A stretch of DNA of 64,000 bases from Linanthus parryae (GCA_023055425.1 JALGPY010000013.1:12561735-12625734), one strand, 5' to 3'. Shown: positions 11,916 to 24,978, counted from the stretch's first letter. The notes: generated from the letters alone by a model not told the origin. Program-made: numbers and translations.

Positions 11916-14219
11916 GCTATGATTTAGAGCGGAATGTTGGTGACGTAGATGGTAACGTACATTTTTTATGTTACTCGTAATTCATAGTAGAACTTGTGAA
12001 TATTGGATTGCAATTGTTATTGATGGTGGTATTTAATTGGATGGAGTACCTTTCATAGATCTCGCGTATGTTTTGTAGGTGACACATGTTGGAAGGGAAA
12101 CACGTGTGTGAAGGGCGCATTTGTTGCTGGTTGAATACAAAGTTCAAGATGATTTAGTAACAGAAATATTATTTCAAAATTGTGAATGTCAGAACTTGAT
12201 TGACATGAGTACTATTTAATTTTTTATTTTAGCTACTGATAGCATGAATATAATGCTTCCTAATTAATGTGAATGTCAATGACCTGACTATCCTCTATGA
12301 CCAATGTTATTGTGATGTATAATCCCTTGTTGAATAGGTAACCAACTATTGTAATACAAAAATTTGATTAGCATATTCTACGCATATGCAGTTCAAGAGC
12401 CAAGTGTATATGCGAGCATCGTAGCTTTGATTTCAAGTGTTTCCTTATATTTTTACGTCATTTTTGTGTTGCAGTGATGATTACACAGAGCGCTACAATA
12501 TGTGTGACACTTGATGGCATGCAATTACTGTTGGTAGGTTATCGAAATTACACTTTCGCTGTAACTCTATGGGTACAATTTCACCCGGCACACTGTGTTC
12601 ATGTGTTGATGTTTTAATATAGATTGGTATCTACGGGAAACTTGGTCAGTCTAATGTCATCTTTAAGTTGTACAATCAGTCGGCCCCTGCAAACATGTAT
12701 CAACAGTGTTTGAAATTTGCGTGCATCTTTATTTAGATCTGTGACAATAACAATTGCTTGTTTCATCGTATATAGGAAGACATTATTCATTGCCTTGTCT
12801 TAGTAAGGCAATTAGCATTTCTAAGGGTCACCTACTACCGTGGAAAATGAATGGTACAATCATGATCCATTTAGAGTTGCTTTGTTAAGAATGTTCGAAA
12901 GTGGTACGCGCATCCTAGGGCATACACGAACTGAATATCATTCAGCGAATAAGATCACTTGTATCTTCAAGCTACATATGAAATTAATCTACGTTGGAAC
13001 TCCGACTTGTTAATGCTAATGGCCAAGCAAAATTTGTCCATCATGTGGGAGGTATTGAGTTATTTAATTGTTATCTCAGCATTGTTTTCTCCGGGTCACT
13101 CAAGCAAGCTCCACTTTGCATGCCTGTAAGGTGAGAATATGTTAATAAACCGTTTTACGAATAAGAAAATGTATCCAACATTTATATACATATTATGAAC
13201 GTTTAATATGGTACATCTTTTAAACTTAAATACATAATCTACACTTTCGCATGCCTATAATGTGGTAATATGCTAATAAAATAGTGACATGAATGTAACC
13301 GAAACAATCAATATATATGTATCATCATTATTAATTGTTTAGATTTCGTAAGCACTGGATCACCAAATTAGATGAAATCAGTAATATAGAAACATTCATG
13401 ATAAGATATATATGTATATATTAGTAGCAGTGAATCATCTGACTAAGATGGAGACAATGTAAATTTGAACTTTTGTGTTGCAGGGTCGGTCAATTCAATC
13501 ATGCATGTGTCGTTCACTGCGATCCCACTGTGTTTAGCAAGATGCTACCAACAGATGCGCCTTCTGGCAGAATTCTCACCAGTGGGGAAGCTGCATCAAA
13601 CACCTCATTCATGTCATTGTTTGCATACTAAAGCCCATTGTATTTTGGGGGTTCATCATGTAGCTCCCTGTAAATGTGGGAGGTACCTTCTTTAATCGTT
13701 GGAACATATAAGTTTCAAGCGAACCTCATTTACCAGATTTACCATGAACGAGTAGAAGTAGAAGTATAGATATTCACCACACCATACTGATAGATGGGTT
13801 CGTTGTTGTAGCATCAGCTTCAACCATAGCGTCCTCCTCTTGTTGGATAGCTGAAACAGTGCGGTATAAAATGCAAAATATAACATTTCTTTTTAATTCG
13901 GTGTCTCGTGACATTTTTACAATTGCAAACAATCTATTTTCCCATTGAACGTTTATAGGATACCTAATGATAGAAAATGATATGTGATATTGGTAAAGTT
14001 TAGAAAATGAGAACTGCTAATAAAGAAGGGCGGTTCAAAAACTGCAAATTCTTATCCATCGTGTCGTTATGATGAAGAGAGAGGTAATTGATCTTGAAGA
14101 AGTTGCAGAGATGTGCATTCTTTGTCAAAGTGGTAAAGATGGGACTGTGTACATCGGAAAGGTGGGACTGGTTTTGTGTAGGTTGACACGACAAACTCAA
14201 AGTTGTGGCTGAGCATAAA
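11916..14219. other. Possible Helitron body / intergenic DNA, no gene assigned
   Basis: AT-rich with no long open frame. One stretch (13485-13631) looks like a terminal exon and is listed separately. I looked for Helicase or Rep motifs and saw none, so if this is a Helitron it is non-autonomous. Confidence 0.4.
13485..13631 (+). pseudogene. Possible terminal exon fragment of unknown protein
   Basis: After an acceptor-like TTGTGTTGCAG (ending 13483) a 48-codon frame runs to TAA at 13629-13631, reading VGQFNHACVVHCDPTVFSKM and then a Thr/Ser/Gly-rich segment. Composition and the acceptor look exon-like, but I recognise no family and found no partner exons. It may be a gene fragment captured by the Helitron-like element. 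Confidence 0.25.
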
Positions 14220-14224
14220 TGTTA

Positions 14225-15653
14225 TGTTGGAATAGATGCCCTAGAGGCAATCTAGTTTAGTATGAATTATTTGTGGCTAGAAATTCATTTATTATTTATT
14301 GGATGTTTAATATAATGAAGTCCTTAGATTTACAATTGTGTTGTTTATCTTAAATATCCCTAGTCAAATATAATGATTAAATGGGACAATCATCTATAGA
14401 CTAGTATGGGGTTGGATTGATATGGAGATATCACGATCCAACACATAGGTGTGCATTAGGGAATGTTGCACTGGATTGACCCATCTCCGAGAAGGCTACA
14501 TACACGTTATGTTAAGTCACAAGCGCTTCTCGCGGTGCAATGGTATTGTCATCCTTAGACTTGGAGTCACTAGATATTCTAGTTGTGGATTATTGTGATC
14601 TTAATAGCGTTAAACGCTACACCGTAACTGGGTAGTTATAAAGGCGTGTACTTGATACAATAAGAAGCAAGCTTAGAGATCGTAGTGGACGTAGATAGAA
14701 TTTGTCCCTCCCACATAACGGGAGCAAATATCCTAGGCCACTCGAGGGATAGTGCTTATAGAATGTCTGGCCAGACTCAAATAAATCAATATGGGATATT
14801 GATGTTATTTGCACAAATAAGGCTATTCCCATGGATCGAGAAACTATGGATTGGATATACGAGTGTGACTTGTATGTCTCGTGTCCAATCCGGATATAGA
14901 GACAAAGGGATGAGACAATTACTTGTACAAAGGTTGTCAAGATGACTATTCTATTAGTTGGCTAGAATGGATGTTTGGCTAGAGACCGCTCCATATTAGC
15001 AAATAGTTGCTACCAACTATATAGAACCTATGGGGTCACACGCTACATAGAGTTGAACTAGATTTGGGAATTAATTAACTGGATTAATTAATTAGAATGA
15101 TCATTTTGCAAACTCTTGCAAACTTAGTAGGGACTAATTTGCAAGGAAGGGACTAAAATGAATTCTAGTAGGACTAGAATAAGTCCTTTAGGTAGTTAAC
15201 AAGGAGTTGTTGGACTATATAAAGGACCTTCCTTCCTTCCCACATAATAAATTATGCTCATTAGTGAACATAACAAAGAGTGGGAGAGAAAAAAAGGAGA
15301 GAGAGCAAGCAACAAGGAGGCCCGACCGCCCCCTTGCCGCCGCCCCGTCCCCGTCGGCCAAAGGTGGCCGAGACCCTCCTTTTGGGTCTAGTTTTGCGTG
15401 ATTCTTCTTCCTCTTCCTCTTCCGGGCTAGCACCAAGGACTTGGGAGATTCTAGGATCAACTCTAGGCGTGGATCAACCATAGAGAGCGTGACACAATTT
15501 GCGTTTGAAGTCATCAAGGAGAACCCAAAGGTGTGTTTATGATTTCTATCCCTTACCATCGTTATGTCTCTTGACTTGTGATCCTTGGAGGGTTTTTCAT
15601 GGTTTTATGTTTGTTTATGCTTCCGTTGCGCATCCATGAATCAAAACCCTACA
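14225..15653 (+). repeat. 5' LTR of copia element 1
   Basis: 1429 bp, TG...CA. It contains a TATA box (CTATATAAAG, 15215-15224) followed by a purine-rich transcribed region. A 107-codon antisense open frame (14617-14940) is shared with other LTR copies but has no protein signature. Confidence 0.95.
15215..15224 (+). promoter_or_regulatory. TATA box of copia 5' LTR
   Basis: CTATATAAAG inside the LTR, about 440 bp before its 3' end. The same box recurs in the other LTR copies, for example near 22297 and 57992. Confidence 0.7.
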
Positions 15654-15654
15654 G

Positions 15655-15667
15655 TGGTATCAGAGCC
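15655..15667 (+). other. Primer-binding site, copia element 1
   Basis: TGGTATCAGAGCC one base after the LTR end; complementary to the 3' end of plant initiator tRNA-Met. Confidence 0.9.
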
Positions 15668-17338
15668 ACAGGTCGTAGAGCGTAAACGTGGTTTATGTGT
15701 TACGTTTTTTAGTTGTTTTACACCTTAATTTGATTGTTTATCGCGTAAAACAAGACAAATCAAGCATGGGATGCAAATTGTCAATAATTAATCATAACAA
15801 GATCCAATTTTTGCATTGGATGCATGAATTGGTGAGTTTGAGAAATTTTAGGATCTTAGATCTAGGGTTTGGGCATCTTTGGGGAAGAAGGAGTTCTCCC
15901 AAAACAAGGAAACAACCAAACTTGGGCACCAAGCAAGGGAGTTGTTTTGGAAACAACTCCCTTAAGGAGGTTCGGCCCCCCTAGGGACCGCCCCCTTGCT
16001 TGCCGCCCAAGCTTGGCCGCCCTAGGGGCGGGGCGGCCCTAACCCGCGGGCCTAGGCTTGTGGGTTTTGGGCCGGGCCGGCCCTAGGGCCTTGTGGTTCA
16101 CTTCGTTGGGCCCGGGCAATTTGATTGTTGGGCCCATGGACCGTTTTAACCCTAGAAATCCTAAAATCAATTAAAATTGACCAAGCGCGTTAAAATTGGA
16201 TTTTAACTGTTTATGTGCAAATCGCATGGTGATTGGATATGGCCTTAGGATGTGGTTTGATGTGGATGTTTAAATTTTGTGGTTTGGTTTAAGGCCTGCG
16301 AGCTGATCAATTAATTGTAATAATTAATTAGGGTTTTATGGCATGCGTGCCATTTTTTTTCTCAACTTGTGAGATTTATTTTATTTAGTATAGAAGTTAG
16401 CTAATGCTAGATAAAGTAGATTGTTAACCAAGATTGGAGAAAAGAAGTCCAAAGCCAAAGAAGCCACAAAAGATGGAGCATGGAGCATGGAGCATTCCAC
16501 AAGACTATGAAGGATGGACCAAAAGATCAAGACGCATGGAGATGTGTTTGCTTTAGGGTTCATAGATAATTCCATTGGCTTGGAATTATCTTAGTCTAGA
16601 AAAGGCCATATCCACATCACGTTTAATATTTGTTTTGTGGTTGTTTATTTTATTGTCTTATTATTGTGTGGTTGGTGTATGGATGATGCATGCAATTAGG
16701 ATAATAAGATAATTAGACAACCCGGATCTATTATTTGGAGTTGTGCCCAAACTCAAATAGATAGATTAGTTGATATTGATCAACAAAATAATTAAAAATT
16801 GAATTTAAAATCCCTCAAAATTCAAATATTGTGTTCTTGCCTTCTCGTTATTTAAACACTCATTATCATCATTATTTACCAAGTTCGTGCGTGCCAAAGC
16901 ATGGCGACTTGGTTCATCATGATGGAATGCGATGGCACGTAACAATGCGCAATTGTTTAGATAAGAGGTTGAACACAACTAGGCTATTAATTTGATTAAG
17001 AAACCTATAGGCAATCAATTGGGATTATCCATATGGATGGATAAATAAGGAGTTATGTGCCCAATTGAACCAAGAGTTGCATGTGAGATGCAATTGGAAT
17101 TGTCCCTACCTAAAGTAGTCAAATTATGGGTGACTTGCCAAAGCAAGCTCATAAGGAGATGAAAGATGGATCTTGGCCCACTAGAAAATATAAGGATATT
17201 TTCCGCATTAATATCTTGAGGGTTATTAATCCGTAGAAAAATAGTGGGAGCTATATTTGATAAACTAGCCATTATTGAATATAGTCAAAAATTCACAAAT
17301 ACTAAAACTTGCGTATTTTCCTTTTTGTAGAATTCCAA
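15668..17338 (+). other. Untranslated leader of copia element 1
   Basis: 1.67 kb without a long frame. A strongly GC-rich block (about 15965-16090, rich in GGCCGCC/GGGCGG) contrasts with the surrounding AT-rich DNA and could be structured in the RNA. A related leader is present on the minus strand at 55130-56018. Confidence 0.7.
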
Positions 17339-20300
17339 ATGGCAAAAAACTCATCGAGTTCACAACATTCCCTACGATCTGTCCTTGAGAAGGACAAGCT
17401 CTCTGGAACCAACTTCCTTGATTGGTACAGAAACTTGAGAATTGTTCTCTAGCAAGAGAAGAAACTGTACGCAATAGAGGAGCATGTTCCAGAAGGTCCA
17501 GAGAACCAAACACCTGCTGCCTTAAAGGCGTATCAAAAGCGTGTTGATGAAGATAATGATGCGGCCTGCCTAATGCTTTGCACCATGACTTCTGAGCTTC
17601 AGAAGCAACACGAAAACATGAATGCTGTCGATATGATCGAACATCTAAAGCAGCTCTTCCAAGAGCAGGCGAGGGTAGAGAGGTATGAGGTCTCAAAGGC
17701 ACTGTTCAAATGTCATCTGGCAGAAGGGAACCCGGTGGGACCCCATGTACTCCGAATGATCGGGTACTTGGAGAATCTCGCCCGACTGGGGTTCCCGGTC
17801 GGCCAAGAGTTGACAACCAATCTGGTGTTGCAATCGTTGCCCGAGAGTTATGGACAGTTCATTATGAACTATAACATGAACGAGATCGTTAAACCACTGC
17901 CAGATTTACTCAACATGTTGAGGACGGCTGAACAGAGCATCAACAAGGGTAAGGGCAAGGCCATAATGATGGTACAGAAAGGAAAGGGCAAAAAGTTTGC
18001 CTCTTCCTCCAAGGGCAAAGGCAAGTCAGTTGCCAAGTCCAAGGAACCTGCCCTTAAGCCTGTTGGTGGCATTGCCAAGGCCATGACTAAAGGTGAGTGT
18101 CACTACTGCAGTCAGCCTGGACACTGGAGGAGGAATTGCCCGAAATATCTGGAGGACAAGAGGCTTGGAATAATGATTCCACCACCACCAGGTATTGTTG
18201 TTGTAGATGTCAATTTAACTTTCTCTACATCATGGGTATTAGATACTGGATGTGGATCTCATATTTGTCGAAATATGCAGGATCTAAAGAGAAGTAGGAG
18301 CTTGGCTAAAGGGGAGGTAGAACTGCGCGTTGGGAATGGAGCAAAGGTTGTTGCGTTAGCCATAGGCGTGTGCGAGCTATCTCTGCCTTCAGGATTAGTT
18401 TTAGAATTAAATAATTGCTATTTTGTGCCTGCTATGAGCAGAAACATTATTTCTATTTCTTGTTTGGACAAGGATGGTTTTATTATTTCAATAAAGAACA
18501 ATTGTTGTTCCTTTTATTTAAATAATATTCACTATTTTAGTGCGCAATTATTTAATGGACTTTATGTCCTTGATCTAAGCAATCCTGTCTACAACATTAA
18601 TACCAAGCGGATTAAAATAAATGATTTAAATCCTGCTTATTTATGGCACTGTCGTTTAGGCCGCATAAATGAGAAACGTGTATCTAGACTCCATAAGGAT
18701 GGATTACTAGACTCATTTGATTTTGAATCATATGAGACATGTGAGGCTTGTTTATTGGGAAAAATGACAAAGTCCCCTTTCAATAAGAAAGGTGAGAGGA
18801 CTAGTGAGCAATTGGCGCTCATACATACCGATGTGTGTGGGCCATTTGCCACGCCTGCCAGGGGTGGTTATGTCTACTTCATTACATTTACTGATGATTA
18901 CAGTAGATATGGATTTGTGTCCCTTATGAGGGCAAAATCCGAATCCTTTGAAGTGTTCAAAGAATTCAAGAATGAAGTAGAGAAGCAACTTGGCAAAAGT
19001 ATCAAGGCTCTACGATCGGATCGTGGAAGAGAATACTTGAGCCAAGAGTTTGACGACTATCTTAGAGAGTGTGGGATAGTGTCCCAACTCACTCCACCCG
19101 GAACGCCACGATGGAATGGCGTGTCCGAGAGGAGGAATCGGACCCTATTGGATATGGTTCGATCTATGATGTGTCAAACCGATCTTCCATTATCATTTTG
19201 GGGCTACGCTCTATTAAGTGCAGCTTTCACCATTAACCGTGTTCCATCTAAGTCAGTCATGAAGACACCATATGAGATATGAAGTGGGAGGCGTCCCATT
19301 GTCGTTCATGAGGATTTGGGGCTGCGATGTCTATGTAAAACGTTTACAATCAGACAAGCTAGGGCCGAAATCGGATTAGTGTAAATTTGTGGGGTACCCT
19401 AAGGAAACTAAGGGATACTACTTCTACAATCCAACCGAGAACAAAGTGTTTGTTGCTCAGACCGGCGTGTTTCTAGAAAGAGAGTTTGTCTCTAAAGAAG
19501 CAAGTGGGAGGAATGTAGAACTTGAAGAGGTTCAAGAACCACAAATCACTGAACCGATTATGGAACATGAACAGGAACCACAAGCAGTTGTGGAGCCACC
19601 TGTTCAGGTAACACAAGAGCTTCGTAGATCTAGTAGAGTGCGCCAGGAACCCGAGAGGTATGGACTTCTCGTAACCGATTCCGGTGACACGATGCTCATA
19701 GATGATGAGCCTACTACCTATGAGGAGGCCATGAGTGGCCCAGACTCTCAGAAGTGGCTGGAAGCCATGAGATCCGAGATGGAATCCATGTATACCAACA
19801 AAGTATGGACTTTGGTGGAACCACCCGATGGGGCGCGGCCCATAGGGTGCGAGTGGGTCTTCAAGAAGAAGATCGACATGGATGGTAATGTGATTACCTA
19901 TAAGGGCCGATTGGTGGCTAAAGGATTCAGAGAGATTCATGGTATTGACTATGATGAAACCTTTTCACCAGTCGCTATGACCAAATCCATCCGAATCCTA
20001 CTTGCAATTGCAGCATACCACGACTATGAGATTTGGCAGATGGATGTCAAAACAGCATTACTTTATGGGAATCTCCTCGAGGACGTGTATATGATACAGC
20101 CGGAGGGTTTTGAGGATCCAAAGCAAGCCAATAAAGTCTGTAAGCTGCAGCGATCCATTTATGGATTGAAGCAAGCTTCTAGGAGTTGGAATCGACGTTT
20201 TGATGAAGTGGTCAAAGAGTTTGGCTTCATCAGAAACGAAGATGAGTCTTGTGTCTACAAGAAGGTTAGTGGGAGCTCTGTAGCTTTTCGGGTCTTGTAT

Positions 20301-21287
20301 GTGGATGACATACTACTCATTGGAAACGACATTCCCATGCTGCAATCTGTGAAAGATCGGCTAGGAAAGTGTTTCTCAATGAAAGACTTAGGGGAAGCAG
20401 CCTATATACTCGGTATAAAGATCTATAGGGATAGATCTAAAAGGTTGCTAGGCCTAAGTCAAAGTACATATATTGACAAGGTGTTGAAACGGTTCAACAT
20501 GCAAGATTCCAAGAAGGGATTCTTGCCCATGTCACATGGAATCACTCTTTCGAAGAGTGGTTGTCCTTCCAATGAGATTGAGAAGGAACGCATGAGTAGA
20601 ATCCCCTATGCCTCGGCCATAGGATCTATCATGTACGCCATGTTATGTACTAGACCAGATGTGTCATATGCCTTGAGTATGACAAGCAGATACCAATCCA
20701 ATCCGGGTGAGAGTCACTGGATTGCAGTCAAGAACATCCTAAAGTATTTGAGAAGAACTAAGGATGCTTTCTTGATATTTTGCGGTGAGGAAGACTTGCG
20801 TGTAAGGGGTTACACTGATGCAAGCTTCCAAACCGACAGAGATGACTTTAGATCACAATCGGGATATGTGTTTTGCCTGAATGGAGCAGCGGTGAGCTGG
20901 AAGAGTTCCAAGCAAGAGACGGTGGCTGATTCTACAACAGAGGCTGAGTACATTGCTGCAAATGGCGCAACAAAGGAGGCTGTTTGGATCAGAAAGTTTG
21001 TTTATGAACTTGGTGTGGTCCCTAGCATTGCGGATCCAGTTGAGTTGTTCTGTGACAACACTGGGGCGATCGCGCAATCAAAGGAACCCAGATCGCACCA
21101 GAAGTCCAAGCACGTGCTCAGGAAGTTTCATCTAATTCGAGATATTATCGATAGAGGAGACGTTCGGATATGCAAGATTCCTACAGATGATAATCTGTCA
21201 GACCCGCTTACAAAGCCTCTCACGCAGTGGAAGCATGAAGGGCACACTAAGAGTATGGGCATACGAGATGCGCCAGATTGGCTCTAG
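17339..21287 (+). pseudogene. Copia gag-pol polyprotein, interrupted
   Basis: The start is ATG 17339 (MAKNSSSSQHSLRSVLEKDK). Domain order: copia gag, zinc knuckle CHYCSQPGHWRRNC (about 18095-18140), protease WVLDTGCGSH, integrase with HHCC and the WNGVSERRNRTLLDM region, RT with YVDDILLIGND (about 20297), and RNase H with TDASF and TTEAEYIAAN. The end is TAG at 21285. Four lesions: in-frame TAG at 17450-17452 in gag; TGA at 19280-19282 where TRP is expected (YEI-stop-SGRRP); a frameshift near 19298, consistent with a 2-bp loss when compared with the copy at 43508-43762; and TAG at 19377-19379. Catalytic residues of protease, RT and RNase H look preserved. It cannot make a full polyprotein as read. 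Confidence 0.93.
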
Positions 21288-21288
21288 T

Positions 21289-21301
21289 GCAAGTGGGAGA
21301 C
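21289..21301 (+). other. Polypurine tract of copia element 1
   Basis: GCAAGTGGGAGAC directly abuts the 3' LTR and follows the pol stop codon; the expected plus-strand priming site. Confidence 0.7.
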
Positions 21302-22734
21302 TGTTGGAATAGATGCCCTAGAGGCAATCTAGTTTAGTATGAATTATTTGTGGCTAGAAATTCATTTATTATTTATTGGATATTTAATATAATGAAGTCT
21401 TTAGATTTACAATTGTGTTGTTTATCTTAAATATCCCTAGTCAAATATAATGATTAAATTGGACAATCATCTATAGACTAGTATGGGGTTGGATTGATAT
21501 GGAGATATCACGATCCAACACATAGGTGTGCATTAGGGAATGTTGCACTGGATTGACCCATCTCCGAGAAGGCTACATACACGTTATGTTAAGTCACAAG
21601 CGCTTCTCGCGGTGCAATGGTATTGTCATCATTAGACTTGAAGTCACTAGATATTCTAGTTGTGGATTATTGTGATCTTGGTAGCGTTAAACGCTACACC
21701 GTAACTGGGTAGTTATAAAGGCGTGTACTTGATACAATAAGAATCAAGCTTAGAGATTGTAGTGGACGTAGATAGAATTTGTCCCTCCCACATAACGGGA
21801 GCAAATATCCTAGGCCACTCGAGGGATAGTGCTTATAGAATGTCTGGCTAGACTCAAATAAATCAATATGGGATATTGATGTTATTTGCACAAATAAGGC
21901 TATTCCCATGGATCGAGAAACTATGGATTGGATATACGAGTGTGAATTGTATGTCTCGTGTCCAATCCGAATATAGAGACAAAGGGATGAGACAATTACT
22001 TGTACAAAGGTTGTCAAGATGACTATTCTATTAGTTGGCTAGAATGGATGTTTTGCTAGAGACCGCTCCATATTAGCAAATAGTTGCTACCAACTATATA
22101 GAACCTATGGGATCACATGCTACATAGAGTTGAACTAGATTTGGGAATTAATTAATTGGATTAATTAATTAGAAGGATCACTTTGCAAACTCTTGCAAAC
22201 TTAGTAGGGACTAATTTGCAAGGAAGGGACTAAATTGAATTCTAGTAGGACTAGAATAAGTCCTTTAGGTAGTTAACAAGGAGTTGTTGGACTATATAAA
22301 GGACCTTCCTTCCTTCATTCCCACATAATAACTTATGCTCATTAGTGAACATAACAAAGAGTGGGAGAGAAAAAAAGGAGAGAGAGCAAGCAACAAGGAG
22401 GCCCGACTGCCCCCTTGCCGCCGCCCCGTCCCCGTCGGCCAAAGGAGGCCGAGACCCTCCTTTTGGGTCTAGTTTTGCGTGATTCTTCTTCCTCTTCCTC
22501 TTCCGGGCTAGCACCAAGGACTTGGGAGATTCTAGGATCAACTCTAGGCGTGGATCAACCATAGAGAACGTGACACAATTCGCGTTTGAAGTCATCAAGG
22601 AGAACCCAAAGGTGTGTTTATGATCTCTATCCCTTACCATCGTTATGTCTCTTGACTTTTGATCCTTGGAGGGTTTTGCATGGTTTTATGTTTGTTTATG
22701 CTTCCGTTGCGCATCCATGAATCAAAACCCTACA
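21302..22734 (+). repeat. 3' LTR of copia element 1
   Basis: 1433 bp. The length difference from the 5' LTR is explained by four extra bases near 22315-22320 (CCTTCATTCC for CCTTCC). Only scattered substitutions elsewhere. Confidence 0.95.
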
Positions 22735-22828
22735 TGTTATTCCCATACAACTAAGAATTAAGTTGACATTCATATTCCTTGGAAAAATAAGAAACTCAAA
22801 CATAGCTTGCTGCATCACATTGTATCCT

Positions 22829-22875
<47 letters not shown>

Positions 22876-23410
22876 TTATGTTAAAAAATAAATATAAAGA
22901 TAGAGCTATCACTTAGTAGATTGGCCAGAAATAACAATTTTTACCACTTATCTTGATTTTGGTTGTCGTGTTGTAATAAGAAGAATGACAGTAGCAATAA
23001 CACAAATCACAATAAGCATATCAAAACAACAAAATGAATAAGTAAACATCATGCTAACCCCTTTCCTGGTAAAAAGTACATTAGTAAATCTAAAAGCCAA
23101 GATGTATTAAAAGCGATAAATAGGCAAGATGTCTTCCACAGACAAGCAATCGATGATATGCAATGAGGTTGAGCAAACATGGAGATGCAGTAACAAACAA
23201 CTAATTGACAGTTTCCTCTGTATAAGAGAGAAAGGACTGCAATTTTAAAAAGGAAATCCACAACAGAACCACTATGCAAACGCCGAGGCAAACAAGAAGC
23301 AACAATTAGACAGATAACAACATACACAAACACAGATCCCTCATCTCCAACAAGAAACCTCTAAGTCATTAAGAGAGACACTAGTAAGGAAGCAACCGTA
23401 ACGTAGATAT
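22735..23410. other. Intergenic spacer with TA/TG microsatellite
   Basis: AT-rich and no gene seen. It includes the target duplication TGTTA and the microsatellite at 22829-22874. The open frame on the minus strand at 23049-23333 has no recognisable signature. Confidence 0.6.
22829..22874. repeat. Compound microsatellite (TA)n(TG)n
   Basis: About seven TA units followed by about sixteen TG units. Confidence 0.95.
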
Positions 23411-24353
23411 TGTAGGGTTTTGATACATATAACGCAGCAGAATGACAAAAATAAACCCGGTTAAAAGCCCTCCAAGAATTGCAGATCATGCATCATAACG
23501 ATGGGAAGGGATAAAAGCATTGTGTACCTTGTTTTCTGAATTCGTGACTTCACGTAGAATAATGTCCGAGTATTTATGAATATCCACACCTAGGATTGCT
23601 CCGGATCCTTCTCACGCCTTTGTGCTAGCAAAGGGGAGAAGGAGGAGGAAGAAGATCGCGCAAAACGAGACCGAAAGAGATCATCGCCGACGTTGAGGTG
23701 GGGGTGGACGGGTGAGGGATTCGGCCCTTGCTCTGTCTCTCTCCTCTTGCTTTGTTCTCTCCTAATTGTGATAACAATTATGGCACACTTATGAGAAAAT
23801 AAGCTATAAGTGCCCTTATATAGATAATAACTCCTTATTAACTACATATTATCTCCAATACTTCATGTCCATACACGGATTAGTCCACCTTGCAAATTAG
23901 TCCTACTAAGTTTGCATGTGGTTGCGCATTGATCCTTCTATTTAATTATTCCTACTGATAAATCCTAAAGTCCAGTTTAATCTATAGGGTGTGTCACCCC
24001 ATAGGTTTCTACTTAGTTGGTAGTAACAATTACTAACATAGAGCGGTCTCTAGCAAGACATCGATGCCACCCGACAAATAGAAATAGTCAATGATCCGAC
24101 AAACCTTGTGACCAATGTTACCGTATTGTATCATTCCTTTGTATCCATATCCGGATTGGACACGAGACATAAAGTCACACTCGTATATCCAATCCAAAGT
24201 TTCTCGATCCTGGTAATAGTCTTATCCATGCAGATAACATCAATATCCTATTTTTATTTATCTGAGTTTGGCCAGACATTCTATAAGCACTACCCCTCGA
24301 GTGGTCGTGGATATTTGCTCCCTTATGTGGGAGGGAAAAATCCTCTCTACATC
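23411..24353 (-). repeat. Copia element 2, 3' LTR, segment 1
   Basis: Matches the 3' two-thirds of the copia LTR in reverse orientation, including the purine/pyrimidine-rich segment and the LTR end. It breaks at the target duplication ACTAC of the inserted solo LTR and resumes at 25915. Confidence 0.88.
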
Positions 24354-24634
24354 ACTACTGATAACTCCCCACTAAGAGTTATATTTGAGCTAAAATGGAA
24401 GAGTGTCTCTGTCAAAAGATGCCGTTTTAGCCCGGATTTTCCCTTAGAAAACCTAGAAAGTTTGAACGAGATGTTTACAAGCTCATCATGAATTACTGCT
24501 TATTTTATGCATTTTCTGGATATGGTCGCGAGTGTGTTCATTTTGTCTATGCAGGAACATGGCTCGTGAAAATAGTGGGGATAAAGCAGGAAAGCATGAG
24601 GAGGCTGAGGAGGCAAAACAGAAGCTGAGAAGCT

Positions 24635-24890
24635 ACTGTGTGCGTATTTGTTGTGCGTATTACTGTTCACATACGCACAAGGTGATGCCAAATACACATA
24701 CAGCAAGAAGATAGGGTGATTTTTTGTCTAAGGCATGGAGCACAAGTTGATGTGTGCGTATTACTGTTCACATACGCACAAGAGGAAGTCAAATACGCAC
24801 ACAGCAGGAAGCCAGGACAAGACACAAGCTCTGTGTGCGTATTAGTGTTCATATATGTAGAGGTGTGCATATTACTGTTCACATACGCAC
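24635..24890 (+). repeat. Palindromic word array A in the U3 of the solo LTR
   Basis: Three 28-nt hairpin units at 24652-24679, 24753-24780 and 24863-24890 have 9-bp arms TGTGCGTAT/ATACGCACA around a 10-nt loop TACTGTTCAC (the last has one arm mismatch). A degenerate unit starts near 24833. Half units sit in opposite orientation: CTGTGTGCGTATTTG at 24636 and its exact complement CAAATACGCACACAG at 24790. Confidence 0.85.
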
Positions 24891-24968
24891 ACAGAGCTTA
24901 GTTTCTAAGCCGGTGGCGGCAGTGGCATTTTGGTAAGTTCACGCAGTCGTTTTGGAAACGTTCCAGCA

Positions 24969-24978
24969 CTATATAAAG
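24969..24978 (+). promoter_or_regulatory. TATA box of the solo LTR
   Basis: CTATATAAAG about 80 bp downstream of the palindromic array, in the place expected for the U3 promoter. Confidence 0.65.

Larger units (their letters stand above)
14225..22734 (+). mobile_element. Complete Ty1/copia LTR retrotransposon (8.5 kb)
   Basis: The LTRs start TGTTGGAATAG and end ACCCTACA. The element is flanked by a perfect 5-bp target duplication TGTTA (14220-14224 and 22735-22739). Order: 5' LTR, PBS, 1.7-kb leader, gag-protease-integrase-RT-RNase H, purine tract, 3' LTR. Integrase before RT places it in copia. The two LTRs are near-identical, implying a recent insertion, yet the polyprotein is broken at several points. 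Members of the same family recur at 23411-43750 and 56033-60524. Confidence 0.95.

Noticed and set aside
14617..14940. 107-codon antisense frame in the copia LTR, open also at 21694-22017, 57397-57720 and 58488-58811
   Set aside because: Openness is explained by near-identity of the LTR copies; no known domain, and the copies in other LTR fragments are broken.
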